Assembly (NCBI GenBank): GCA_038117225.1
Contig: JAYOFM010000040.1
Span: 1 to 29,461 of the forward strand
Source: JAYOFM01 sp038117225
Lineage (GTDB): Bacteria; Pseudomonadota; Alphaproteobacteria; Rhodospirillales; Casp-alpha2
Direction: 5' to 3'
Length of the DNA: 29,461 nt
The notes beneath the pieces were generated by a model. It was not told the origin of the DNA. It saw only the letters and a list, made by a program, of their open reading frames with translations, and did no database searches. Shown here one piece after another: positions 7,650 to 16,089 of the stretch. How positions within the stretch are numbered: the stretch's first letter is position 1; every line of letters begins with the position of its first letter. Both the position numbers and the translations under genes were made by a program.

Positions 7650-8651
7650 ATGCTGAAACTTTCCGTTCTCGACCAGTCGACCGCGTCCCTGGGCTTGCCC
7701 GAGGATCAGGCGGTGCGCGACACCATTGCCCTGGCGCAGCTGTGCGAGGACCTGGGCTACCACCGCTTCTGGGTGTCCGAGCATCACAATCACCCGACTA
7801 TCGTCGGCACGGCACCGGAAATCGTCATGGCGGCAATCGCGCAGGCGACCGCGCGCATCCGCATCGGCAGCGCCGGCGTGATGTTGCCGCACTATGCGCC
7901 GCTGAAGGTGGCGGAACAGTTCCGTGTTCTGGATGCCATCGCGCCGGGGCGTATCGATCTCGGATTGGGCCGGGCGCCCGGGTCCGACGGCAAGACCGCT
8001 TTCGCGCTCAATCCCAACGCCAATGAGGATGCCGAGCACTTTCCCACCAACGTGCGCGACCTGATGGCCTGGGTATCCGGCCAGCCGTTGGCCGACGGCC
8101 ATCCGTTCCAGGGCCTGACCGCTCACCCGGTCAGCGACACCGCGCCCGAAATGTGGATGCTGGGGACGTCGGACTATGGCGCCCAGGTGGCGGCACATTT
8201 CGGCTTGCCCTATGCGTTCGCGCATTTCATCACCGAGGGTCGCGGCGTCGAGCGGGCGTTGGAAATTTACCGCGCCAAGTATCAGCCGAGCGAACGGCAC
8301 CCGGAGCCGCAGGCCACCGTCTGCGTCTGGGCGCTGGCCGCCGAAACTGAGGCCGAGGCCGAACGCCTTTTCAGTTCCCGCGCCCACTGGAAAATCGCCC
8401 GCGAACGGGGCGATCTCCGCGCCATTGAAAACCCCGACACCATCGCCGATTTCGCCTATTCGGATGCCGAGCGTCCTCGTTTCGAAGCTCTCCGCGACAT
8501 GGCCATTATCGGCGACGGCCGTCTGGTCGCCGACGAGCTCAACACCCTCGCCGCCGGCTACGGTATTGATGAAATTGTCGTCCTCACCTGGACCTATCAT
8601 CAGGCCGATCGGCGGCGGTCCTACGAACTGCTGGCGGACGCCCTTGGGTAG
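7650..8651 (+). CDS. Luciferase-like (LLM class) flavin-dependent oxidoreductase
   Basis: This 333-residue TIM-barrel protein has the hallmarks of the bacterial luciferase-like monooxygenase superfamily, subgroup MsnO8/YhbW-like: LKLSVLDQS at the N-terminus, LGYHRFWVSEHHNHP (35-49), GSAGVMLPHYAPLKVAEQF, and IAPGRIDLGLGRAPGSD. Members use FMNH2 delivered by a separate reductase and O2 to oxidise small molecules; some act on nitrogen or sulfur compounds. The physiological substrate of this subgroup is mostly unknown. GGAGG at 7639-7643 lies 6 bases before ATG 7650 and fixes the start. Its stop is 6 bases from that of the convergent M20 gene. No flavin reductase gene is visible in the window. 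Confidence 0.9.
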   Translation: MLKLSVLDQSTASLGLPEDQAVRDTIALAQLCEDLGYHRFWVSEHHNHPTIVGTAPEIVMAAIAQATARIRIGSAGVMLPHYAPLKVAEQFRVLDAIAPGRIDLGLGRAPGSDGKTAFALNPNANEDAEHFPTNVRDLMAWVSGQPLADGHPFQGLTAHPVSDTAPEMWMLGTSDYGAQVAAHFGLPYAFAHFITEGRGVERALEIYRAKYQPSERHPEPQATVCVWALAAETEAEAERLFSSRAHWKIARERGDLRAIENPDTIADFAYSDAERPRFEALRDMAIIGDGRLVADELNTLAAGYGIDEIVVLTWTYHQADRRRSYELLADALG

Positions 8652-8657
8652 GGGCGC

Positions 8658-9929
8658 CTATGACGCCGTCGTCAGATAATCGAATGCGGCCAGCGCATGT
8701 GCGCGCAGCACGTGGATGAAATCATCGATGGGTACGTGTTCATCCGGCATGGACATGGTCGCCGGTGACGGGCCATAGACGAACGACGGCACGCCGTGAT
8801 AGCGGAAGAACTTGCAATCGGTGGCGCCGATGCCGGCGATGGCTTCCGGGCGGTGCTCACTGGTTTCGGCGATGACGGCCTTGAGAATGCCCATCATGGG
8901 GTGGCTTGGATCGCTGGCGGAGGCGGGATTGCTGGCCGCTTCCTGCACCTCCAGGGTGGCTTCCGGGTAGGCTTTCAGGATGCCCTCGATCTCGGTCAGC
9001 ACGTCCGATCGATCGATGCCGAAGGGCAGGCGGATGTCGACCTCGACGCGGCAATCGCCCGGCATCATGTTGACCTTCAATCCGCCGCGCACCACGCCCA
9101 CGTTGACCGTCACCCGCATGGCCACGTTGGCGGCGCCGGCGCCCATCACCGTGTCCATGCAGGCCCGCACTTCCGGTCGGGACAGGGTCTCCTTCATCTC
9201 CGCCGGCATCGGCACCGGCATGTCGTTCAGTCGATCGAGATCGGCGATCAGACTGGCGGCGATGCGGTTGGCATTAGCGCTGCGGTGCGGATAGGCGCCG
9301 TGTGCCCCAGGCGTCCTGATGTGGAACGTCACACGCAGCGTGCCCTTTTCGGCGAAACGAATGGAGGCGAGGCCACTCGGTTCCGCATTGATCACGCAAT
9401 CGCCGATACAATCGTCGCCGTGGTTTTCGAGCAGATATCGGGTCCCCCACTTGCCGCCGGTTTCCTCATCCGAAACGGCGGTCAGCACCAGTTTGCCCGG
9501 CCAATGATCGGCAAGACGCGAAAGATAGATGAAGGCAAGGATGGAGGCACTGGTGCCGCATTTCATGTCCGATGCCCCGCGCCCCCAGACCGCGCCGTCG
9601 GCGATATCGCCGGACCATGGGCCGTGCGTCCAGGTTTCGTCCTCGCCGACGGGGAAGACGTCAATGTGGCCGTTCATCACCAGATGGTTGCCGGTTCCGT
9701 TGCCGTCGGCGACGGCGAGGATGTTGGGCATGTCCTCCATCGGCGCGATGACCTGGCAGTCGATGCCCTCGGTTCGCAGGTAGTCAGCGACAAAGCTGGC
9801 GGCTTCGCGGGTGTCGCCGGGTGGGTTGGCGGAGGGTTTAGACAGAAAATCACTGAAGAAGCGGACCAGTTTGTCCCGGTCGGCGTCGATCCAATCGAGC
9901 AGTTGCTGGCGGGCATCCATGGTGCTCAT
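8658..9929 (-). CDS. M20-family metallohydrolase (ArgE/DapE type)
   Basis: This 423-residue deacylase of the acetylornithine-deacetylase/succinyl-diaminopimelate-desuccinylase family probably removes an acyl or carbamoyl group from an amino acid-like substrate. Metal-site motifs seen are NGHIDVFP (His88, Asp90), GRGASDMKCG (Asp121), SDEETGG (base Glu155, ligand Glu156) and NAEPSG (Glu183). The dimerisation-domain histidine is in PGAHGAYPH (210). The usual C-terminal ligand motif AHxPDE is altered to MSMPDEHV, so the last histidine is not at its standard place. The start is supported by AAGG just upstream, and it overlaps the preceding gene's stop by 4 bases (ATGA), indicating translational coupling with the N-formylglutamate-amidohydrolase-like gene. 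Substrate unknown. Confidence 0.9.
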   Translation of the reverse strand: MSTMDARQQLLDWIDADRDKLVRFFSDFLSKPSANPPGDTREAASFVADYLRTEGIDCQVIAPMEDMPNILAVADGNGTGNHLVMNGHIDVFPVGEDETWTHGPWSGDIADGAVWGRGASDMKCGTSASILAFIYLSRLADHWPGKLVLTAVSDEETGGKWGTRYLLENHGDDCIGDCVINAEPSGLASIRFAEKGTLRVTFHIRTPGAHGAYPHRSANANRIAASLIADLDRLNDMPVPMPAEMKETLSRPEVRACMDTVMGAGAANVAMRVTVNVGVVRGGLKVNMMPGDCRVEVDIRLPFGIDRSDVLTEIEGILKAYPEATLEVQEAASNPASASDPSHPMMGILKAVIAETSEHRPEAIAGIGATDCKFFRYHGVPSFVYGPSPATMSMPDEHVPIDDFIHVLRAHALAAFDYLTTAS

Positions 9930-10801
9930 CCAGCCTTGCCGCGGGCAAAGTCGGCGAGCTGGCCGGCAAGCTGGGTCAAGTGACCCCGGATCTCGTCGAA
10001 GCGTGGGCCACGGCGGAAACTGTCCTCGTCCATGTAGATCGAGCGGTTGATCTCGATTTGCAGACTGTGCACCCCGCCGTTGGGATTGCCGTGCTTGTTG
10101 ACCGACTCCGCGCCCTTGAAGTGTTCATTCATGGTGGCGTCGTAGCCGAAGCTCTTCAGGGTCTCGACCACCAGATCGGCGAAGTCGGGCGCCGTGGTGG
10201 TGCCGTCACGGGTGCCGATATCGAAGTCGGATCGAACCCGGCCGGCATCGGCGACGGCCTTGCCGCCGACGCTCGACATGCTGTGGCAACTGACGTGGAA
10301 AGCGACACCGTGGCGCTCGCGGAAGTCCTTGAGGGTCGCCGACAGGGTGTTGTGGTAGGGCCAGTAGTAGTTGTCCAGCCGGTGTCGGAGGTCGGCGGCG
10401 CTGATCGGCTGATCCTGCAATACAACGTCGCCCTTGCCGCAGACGCGCGGGATCAGACCCATGCCACGGACCGATTTGTCGGATGTTTGCAGCGGTTCCG
10501 GCCATTCCCCTTCCAACCAGGCGGGATCGACATCGAGCTCGTGCCGGTTGGCGTCGATGTAGACGTTCGGAAACAGCGCATAGAGCCAGGTAGCTCCGTG
10601 TTCGGGTGTGCCGGCGTAGAGTTCTTCCACATACATTGAGACCGAGCGCCGAACCGCGTCGAAGGGCGCCGGCGAGCGGAATTCGCGCGGGTAGTCACTG
10701 CCGCTACGCGGAATGTCGAACACCAGGGGCGCGGAATTCGCCGTCGGCGCGCGGCGGCGCAACACGCCGGGTAAGTTGATCTCGTCGATCGCATCGGTCA
10801 T
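9926..10801 (-). CDS. N-formylglutamate amidohydrolase family protein
   Basis: This 291-residue protein of the FGase family (PF05013) recalls N-formylglutamate deformylase of histidine breakdown. Family segments seen are PLVFDIPRSGSDYP (25-38), ATWLYALFPNVYIDANRHELDVD, GLIPRV, RLDNYYWPYHNTL, and FHVSCHSMSS. In the family the first motif is normally P-H-S-G; here position 32 is Arg, so the site may be modified. Other histidine-utilisation genes are absent. The neighbours (amidohydrolase upstream, M20 hydrolase overlapping downstream) suggest it hydrolyses an N-acyl or N-formyl amino acid intermediate in a different pathway. It starts 17 bases after the upstream stop, with AGGA about 9 bases before the ATG, and the 4-base overlap with the M20 gene indicates one operon. 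Confidence 0.85.
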   Translation of the reverse strand: MTDAIDEINLPGVLRRRAPTANSAPLVFDIPRSGSDYPREFRSPAPFDAVRRSVSMYVEELYAGTPEHGATWLYALFPNVYIDANRHELDVDPAWLEGEWPEPLQTSDKSVRGMGLIPRVCGKGDVVLQDQPISAADLRHRLDNYYWPYHNTLSATLKDFRERHGVAFHVSCHSMSSVGGKAVADAGRVRSDFDIGTRDGTTTAPDFADLVVETLKSFGYDATMNEHFKGAESVNKHGNPNGGVHSLQIEINRSIYMDEDSFRRGPRFDEIRGHLTQLAGQLADFARGKAG

Positions 10802-10818
10802 GGGTCGAATTCCTGTTG

Positions 10819-12204
10819 TCAGTGCAGGCCGGGCGGCAATTCGATGTCGCCGGAGGTTTCATGCAGCCGGTGCCAGGCGGCGACGGTAGCTTCTTGCGCC
10901 TCGGCGATGACCGCGTTTTCATCCATGCTCAGCACCCGTCCGTCCCGCATCAGGAACCGGCCGTCGACCATGACAGATTCGACGGCCCCCGGGTGGCCAT
11001 AGTGGACGATGCTGGAAACCAGGTTGATGATCGGCCGGAGATGCGCCTGATTGAGATCGAGGACGATCAGGTCGGCCTTCTTGCCGGCTTCCAGTGATCC
11101 GAGGTCGCCGTCGCGGCCGAGTGCCCGCGCGCCATTGCGGGTCGCCGCGTCAAGGGTCGCCCGTGGTCCCGGTATGACGCCGCCGCCATGGCCGCCGCGA
11201 TGGATGATGGAGCCGATCTTCAGTGCCTGGAACATGTCCTCGGTCATGTTGTCGGTGCCCAGCACGATATTGACCCCGGCGTCCTGAATGCGGCCGAGCG
11301 GCGCCGTGTGCGGTCCCCGGCGCGAGCTGTTGGCCGGGCAATGGGCCATGTGTACCCCGTTTTCGGCCAGCAGATCGACGTCGCCATCGGTGCAATAGGT
11401 CCAGTGGGCGCCGATCACGTCCGGCCCCAGCCAGTCGTTGTCGCGCAGGTATTCCGCTGGCGTGCGGTCGTACGCCGCGCGCACCTGTTTGACCTCGCCG
11501 GGGCTCTGCGCCAAATGCACGGTACGGGTTAGTCCGTGTTTGCGGGCAAGGTCGTTCAGTTCGCCCAGCATCCACGGCGAGCAGACGTCCGGTGCGTGCG
11601 CCGCCATCTGGCACTGTACGCGACCGTCTTCCGTGTCATGAAATTTGTCGACCATGGCGACGATGCGATCGAGGAATTCCTGACCGAAGGCGCGGTCGTA
11701 TTCATAGATGCCGTGGCGGATTTTCAGGGTTAGCGCATCGGCGCCATTCTCGCTCAGCCACAAACGCATGCCGGTCTCGACCATGCCGTCGGCGTAGCCC
11801 GTAATGAAGCGGAACGGCTCGACCAGGGTCGTGGTGCCGGAACGAATGGCTTCCAGGCAGCCGAGGCGAGCCAGGGCGCGGCGTTCCGCGTCGGTCATGG
11901 CGAAGCTAATGGGGGTCATGTATCCGAAGATGGCGTCGCCGGACATGTCCTCGACGGTACCGCGCAGCACCAACAGCACCGTGTGCGTATGCGAGTTGAT
12001 GAGACCGGGCATGATCGCCTTGCCGCGCGCGTCGATGGTTTCGAACTGGGGGAAACGCTGACGCAGGTCGTCGGTGTCGCCGACGGCGACGATGCGATCC
12101 CCCTGCACGGCAACGGCGCCGTCATTGATGATGCGGTGATTGTCGTCCAGGGTCAGCACCGTGGCGCTGGTCATCAGCAGGCCGCTTTGTTGGTCGTTTG
12201 GCAT
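10819..12204 (-). CDS. TRZ/ATZ-type amidohydrolase (cytosine/guanine deaminase-like)
   Basis: This 461-residue metal-dependent hydrolase of the amidohydrolase superfamily is of the subgroup with guanine deaminase, SsnA, S-adenosylhomocysteine deaminase and the atrazine/melamine hydrolases. Metal-site motifs are MPGLINSHTHTVLL (HxH), VHLAQSPGEV, IGAHWTYC, the HCPANSSRRG segment, and VLGTDNMTEDMF with the catalytic Asp. The family removes amino or other leaving groups from N-heterocycles; the substrate here is unknown. ATG 12204 is chosen because AGAGGA lies 5 bases upstream; ATG 12207 and ATG 12228 are in-frame alternatives with poorer ribosome sites. It lies directly after the MFS gene and 17 bases before the N-formylglutamate-amidohydrolase-like gene, so it is very likely in one operon with both. 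Confidence 0.88.
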   Translation of the reverse strand: MPNDQQSGLLMTSATVLTLDDNHRIINDGAVAVQGDRIVAVGDTDDLRQRFPQFETIDARGKAIMPGLINSHTHTVLLVLRGTVEDMSGDAIFGYMTPISFAMTDAERRALARLGCLEAIRSGTTTLVEPFRFITGYADGMVETGMRLWLSENGADALTLKIRHGIYEYDRAFGQEFLDRIVAMVDKFHDTEDGRVQCQMAAHAPDVCSPWMLGELNDLARKHGLTRTVHLAQSPGEVKQVRAAYDRTPAEYLRDNDWLGPDVIGAHWTYCTDGDVDLLAENGVHMAHCPANSSRRGPHTAPLGRIQDAGVNIVLGTDNMTEDMFQALKIGSIIHRGGHGGGVIPGPRATLDAATRNGARALGRDGDLGSLEAGKKADLIVLDLNQAHLRPIINLVSSIVHYGHPGAVESVMVDGRFLMRDGRVLSMDENAVIAEAQEATVAAWHRLHETSGDIELPPGLH

Positions 12205-12233
12205 CATCTTCCTCTGATTGTTGGTCATTGAAA

Positions 12234-13469
12234 CTATGGACCCGGGGTCTCGCCTGAGTCCAGGTCGCGCCGTTCGCCCCAGCGGGCCAGCAGATAACTC
12301 AGCGCCGACAGAACCGTGAAGCCGATAACGAAGGCCATGGTCGGCCAGATGGTGCCATTCTGGGTGATGCCGACCAGTTGCGCGGTGATCGCGGCGACCA
12401 GCCACTGACCGAAACCCATCAGCCCGGCGGCGCTGCCCGCCAGCCGCGGATTGACGCCGATGGCGCCGGACGTGGCGCCCGGTTGGCTGAGCCCGTGGCC
12501 CAGCGTGATCAACCCCATGGGCAGAAACAGCGCCAGCGGCGTGATCGTCCACGTTAGATTCCAAACCACCAGCACCGGACAGAAGATCAGCGAGAACGCG
12601 ACGCCGACAATGATCAATCGATGGATGCCCCATCTTTGCGCCACCCGCGCCGTGACCAGATTGCCCAGCATGTAACTGAGCGAGAGGAACGGAAAATACA
12701 GGCCATAGGTGGTCGTCGGCTCACCCAGGGCCTCGACCATGATGAACGGCAATCCGGTCAGCATGGCGTACCAGGCGGACAAGGTGCAGGTGCCGTGGCC
12801 GGCATAGCCGACGAACACCGGCGACCGCAGCAGGCGAAAGCCTTGGCGAAAGGTTGTCAGCACGCTGCTGACGGCGCCGGCGGGGCGGGTTTCCGGCAGC
12901 CACAGATAGGTCACCGTGAGCACCACGATGCCGAGGCCCGAGGTGATCCAGAAGCTGGCCCGCCAGCCGGCCCAGACATCGATCCAGCCGCCGAGGATCG
13001 GCGTCGCCGAGCCGGCCAATGCGGTGACCATGGTGACGAAGCCGATGACCCCGGCAGCTCGGTCGCGGCCATGCAAATCACGGGCGATGACCCGGGCGAA
13101 CATCAAGCCGGCACAGCCGCCAATGGCTTGCAGCGCCCGCCCGGCGGCCAGCATCTCGATGCTTTGCGCGGTGGCGCAGATCAGCGGTGCGACGATGTAG
13201 AATACCAGCCCGATCAGGATTACCCGCCGGCGCCCGAACCGGTCCGACAGTGGTCCATAACCCAACTGGGCGAAAGCAAATGTCGCGATATATAGGCTGA
13301 CCGTTAACTGCACGGCGGCGCGACTGGCGCCGAAGTCCTCGATCAGTCCTGGCATGGATGGCAGGAAGACCTGAAACGCGAACGGATTAATGATGCCGAG
13401 CATGATCAGCAGCGGCGTGATGTTGCGGGCCGTGGTGGCGGTTTGGTCGGGCGGCGCGCGGGTGCTCAT
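12234..13469 (-). CDS. MFS transporter, Bcr/CflA-type
   Basis: This is an inner-membrane proton-coupled transporter of about 411 residues with around 12 hydrophobic segments. The Bcr/CflA (DHA1) branch is indicated by INPFAFQVFLPSMPGLIEDF, the loop 2-3 motif GYGPLSDRFGRRRVILIG, and the motif-C-like GSATPILGGWI. Relatives export drugs, dipeptides or small metabolites. As the first gene of an operon with three hydrolases, it may import the substrate or export a product. ATG 13469 is preferred because it begins just before the first membrane segment; an in-frame ATG at 13538 would add 23 polar residues. It is divergent from the RidA genes across an 89-base gap. Confidence 0.87.
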   Translation of the reverse strand: MSTRAPPDQTATTARNITPLLIMLGIINPFAFQVFLPSMPGLIEDFGASRAAVQLTVSLYIATFAFAQLGYGPLSDRFGRRRVILIGLVFYIVAPLICATAQSIEMLAAGRALQAIGGCAGLMFARVIARDLHGRDRAAGVIGFVTMVTALAGSATPILGGWIDVWAGWRASFWITSGLGIVVLTVTYLWLPETRPAGAVSSVLTTFRQGFRLLRSPVFVGYAGHGTCTLSAWYAMLTGLPFIMVEALGEPTTTYGLYFPFLSLSYMLGNLVTARVAQRWGIHRLIIVGVAFSLIFCPVLVVWNLTWTITPLALFLPMGLITLGHGLSQPGATSGAIGVNPRLAGSAAGLMGFGQWLVAAITAQLVGITQNGTIWPTMAFVIGFTVLSALSYLLARWGERRDLDSGETPGP

Positions 13470-13503
13470 GCGAACATGGTACAGTGGATCGTCGCTACCC
13501 GCC

Positions 13504-13519
13504 TCACGGGATTTCGTGA
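13504..13519. promoter_or_regulatory. Inverted repeat in the MFS/RidA divergent gap, possible operator
   Basis: TCACG at 13504-13508 and CGTGA at 13515-13519 are perfect 5-base arms around six bases, in the middle of the short gap between two divergent operons. The position suits a shared operator. The arms are short, no regulator gene is adjacent, and chance is a realistic alternative. Confidence 0.25.
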
Positions 13520-13558
13520 TAACGTCATGCGAATTCAATCACTATGAGGTCGGCGATC

Positions 13559-14800
13559 ATGAAGCTCGAACGGTTCCACAAATATAACACCCGCGATGTC
13601 TACCCGGGTGGCCGCCACGACAACGACATGTGCCAAATGGTCAAGGCGGGGAACCGCATTTTCATGCGTGGCCAGACCGGCCTCGATTTGAACCAGCACC
13701 TGGTCAATCCCGGCGATGCCGGCGCGCAGGCCCGTCAGGCCATGGAGAACGCCAAGGTGCTGCTGGAAGAGGCCGGTTCCAGCCTCGATCACGTAACCAT
13801 GGTAACGACCTACCTGACCGACCCCGCCTACCGAGTGGAGGTCTATAAGGTCGTCGCCGAGTATCTGCGCGGCAATCACACGGTCGGTACCGGGTTGATC
13901 GTGCGCGGGCTGGCCATGCCTGATCTGAAGGTGGAAATCGACCTGGAAGCGGTGATTCCGGCAAGTGGTGAATTCAAGAAGTACCGCCTGATGAATTCCA
14001 AGGACTGGTACGGCCAGGGTGAGATCAACCGGGATTCCGCATGGCTGATCGATACCGGCGACGAAATCTTTCTGCGTGGTCAGACCGGTACCGAATTCGA
14101 CGGCAAGACCATGCACGGCACCGGTTTCACCGTCGAAGATGCGGGTCTCCAGGCGGAGCAGGCCATGCGCAACGCCCGCGAGTTGTTGGAGGAAGCCGGC
14201 GCCAGTTTCGATGATGTTTGCCGCACGCGCATCTACCTTGCCGACCGGGCCTATCGGGAGCCGGTCTATCAGGCCATCGGCAAGCACTTCGGCGAGACCT
14301 ACCCGTGTTCCACCGGGTTGATCATGGATGGCTTTGCCCGGCCGGAGATCTTGTTCGAAATCGACATGTTCATCAGCCGAACCCATGGCACGCCGCACCA
14401 GCGCTTCCACAAGTTCCATACCGACGACATGTACACCGACGGCCAGAAGCTCGGCATGCGCTTCTGCAAGATCGTCAAGGCCGGCAATCGGGTCTATTTG
14501 CGCGGCCAGACCGGATCCACGCTCGACGGCAAGTTCAACACCGCCGGCGACCCCGCCGCCCAGGCGCATCAGGCGATGGAGAATATCGAGACCTTGCTGG
14601 CCGAGGCGGGGGCGTCGATCAACGACGTCTGCAAGATCAGCACCTACATCCTGCATCGCGGCCATCGGGAGGCCATCTACCGGGCCATCGGAGAACACGT
14701 GAAGGGCGTTCATCCATGTGGTACCGGGCTGATCGTCAACGGGTTCGCCAAGCCGCATATTCTGGTCGAGATCGACGTCGAAGCTGTGATTCAGGACTGA
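13559..14800 (+). CDS. Triple-domain RidA (YjgF/YER057c/UK114) family protein, first copy
   Basis: This 413-residue protein is built of three consecutive RidA-type domains, about 1-135, 140-275 and 281-413, whereas a standard RidA is a single domain of about 130 residues that trimerises. Each repeat carries the same landmarks: an R-G-Q-T-G strand (37-41, 173-177, 315-319), QAMxNxxxLLxEAG (59-73, 201-214, 338-351), and a terminal VEIDxEAVI or FEIDMFI. RidA1 proteins hydrolyse reactive enamines/imines using an arginine near residue 105 (E. coli numbering). In all three domains the equivalent position is Thr or Ser (VGTGLIV, CSTGLIM, CGTGLIV). It may therefore lack imine deaminase activity and bind other ligands, with a pseudo-trimer within one chain. 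The ATG follows GAGG by about 9 bases. The next gene is a paralogue 8 bases downstream. Confidence 0.9.
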   Translation: MKLERFHKYNTRDVYPGGRHDNDMCQMVKAGNRIFMRGQTGLDLNQHLVNPGDAGAQARQAMENAKVLLEEAGSSLDHVTMVTTYLTDPAYRVEVYKVVAEYLRGNHTVGTGLIVRGLAMPDLKVEIDLEAVIPASGEFKKYRLMNSKDWYGQGEINRDSAWLIDTGDEIFLRGQTGTEFDGKTMHGTGFTVEDAGLQAEQAMRNARELLEEAGASFDDVCRTRIYLADRAYREPVYQAIGKHFGETYPCSTGLIMDGFARPEILFEIDMFISRTHGTPHQRFHKFHTDDMYTDGQKLGMRFCKIVKAGNRVYLRGQTGSTLDGKFNTAGDPAAQAHQAMENIETLLAEAGASINDVCKISTYILHRGHREAIYRAIGEHVKGVHPCGTGLIVNGFAKPHILVEIDVEAVIQD

Positions 14801-14808
14801 GCGGCGAA

Positions 14809-16053
14809 ATGAAGATCGAACGACAGCGCCCGTTCAACACGGGTGAACGGTATGGCGCCGGCACCGAGGGGCTGCGCGCTTCCATGACGGTGAAGGCCGG
14901 TGACCGTATCTTTCTGAGCGGTCTGTCCGGACTCGACCTCGACCACCGCATGCCGGAAGGCGCCGGGGCGGCGGCGCAGGCCGAACAGGCCATGGAAAAT
15001 GTCACCACCCTGCTGGCCGAGGTCGGTTCAAGCATTAACCACCTATGCCAGACACACACTTGGATGGGTGATTTCGCCGACCGGCCTGATGTCTACAACG
15101 TGGTCGGCCGCCATCTCGCCGGCGTGCCGACGGTGGCGACGGGCCTGGTCGCCCGCGCACTGGCGCGGCCTGACCTGAAGTTCAACGTGGATTTTCAGGC
15201 GGTCATTCCGGCCGGCCCGGATGGGCATGAAAAGTTCCATCTGTTTGATACCGGTAACTGGTTCGGCCAGAATCGAATTGCCCGCCCGTCTTGCAAGATT
15301 ATTCGAACCGCCGACGAGGTGTTTCTGCGCGGCCAGGCCGGCACCGCCCTTGACGGCAGCAAGCAGTACGGGCCCGGCTTTACCCCGGCGGACGCCGCCG
15401 AACAGGCGGATATATCGATCGTCAATGCGAAAACATTGCTGGCGGATGCCGGCGCCGACTTCAACGATGTCGCCAAGATCCACGTTTACATCCGCGACCG
15501 CGCCTACCGGGAAGCGGTCTATCAAGTCATCGGCAAGCATCTGCGCGACGCCGCGCCGTGCTCCACCGGGCTGATCGTGCGCGGCTTCGCGCGGCTGCCG
15601 ATCCTGTTCGAAATCGACATGGCGGTACCGCTGACCAAGGGCACGCCGCATCAACGGTTGCGCGTGTTCGAAACCCAGGATGTCTACCCGGACGGCCAGC
15701 GCCTCGATTGCCGATTCGCCATGGCTTGTCGCGCCGGCAAGCGGGTATTCCTACGCGGTCAGACCGGCACCACCCTAGACGGGAACATGGTCGGCCTCGG
15801 CGATCCCGCCGCCCAGGCCGATCAGGCGATGCGGAATGTCGCGCAACTGCTCGACGAGGCCGGGGCCAGCCTCGATGACACCTGCAAGCTGACTCTCTAT
15901 CTCATCGATCGGGAATTCCGCGACGACGTGGAGGCCGTCATCGCCCGCCATCTTGGCGACATCGCGCCATGCTACACTCTGGTGGTTGTCGATGGCCTCG
16001 CCAATCCGGCGATGTTGCTGGAGATTGATGTGGACGCGGTTATTCAGCGTTGA
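14809..16053 (+). CDS. Triple-domain RidA (YjgF/YER057c/UK114) family protein, second copy
   Basis: This 414-residue protein has the same three-repeat architecture as the preceding gene and aligns with it end to end without large gaps (LSGLSG near 36, LRGQAG near 173, LRGQTG near 315). The two genes thus look like an old duplication of an already triplicated gene. The positions corresponding to catalytic Arg105 of E. coli RidA read VATGLVA, CSTGLIV and CYTLVVV, again with no arginine. Domain 2 is closest to domain 2 of the other protein (DRAYREAVYQVIGKH versus DRAYREPVYQAIGKH), while domain 1 has diverged most. The ATG is 8 bases after the upstream stop with a weak ribosome site, implying co-expression and possibly a hetero-oligomer. 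A longer frame reaching upstream to 14218 is antigenic noise in the overlapping gene and is not used. Confidence 0.9.
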   Translation: MKIERQRPFNTGERYGAGTEGLRASMTVKAGDRIFLSGLSGLDLDHRMPEGAGAAAQAEQAMENVTTLLAEVGSSINHLCQTHTWMGDFADRPDVYNVVGRHLAGVPTVATGLVARALARPDLKFNVDFQAVIPAGPDGHEKFHLFDTGNWFGQNRIARPSCKIIRTADEVFLRGQAGTALDGSKQYGPGFTPADAAEQADISIVNAKTLLADAGADFNDVAKIHVYIRDRAYREAVYQVIGKHLRDAAPCSTGLIVRGFARLPILFEIDMAVPLTKGTPHQRLRVFETQDVYPDGQRLDCRFAMACRAGKRVFLRGQTGTTLDGNMVGLGDPAAQADQAMRNVAQLLDEAGASLDDTCKLTLYLIDREFRDDVEAVIARHLGDIAPCYTLVVVDGLANPAMLLEIDVDAVIQR

Positions 16054-16089
16054 ACCGTTCCATACACCATTGGGTATTGGCGCCGATGT

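Noticed and set aside
8796..9983. A 395-codon plus-strand frame opposite the M20 gene
   Set aside because: Shadow of the M20 coding sequence; no recognisable domain and the minus-strand frame carries all metal-site motifs.
10819..12633. Extended 604-codon version of the TRZ/ATZ amidohydrolase
   Set aside because: The first about 140 codons overlap the MFS gene in another frame and are Arg/His-rich without homology; a ribosome site and family length place the start near 12204.
13535..14758. A 407-codon minus-strand frame opposite the first triple-RidA gene
   Set aside because: It shows a threefold internal repetition only because the RidA repeats on the other strand do; no family resemblance of its own.
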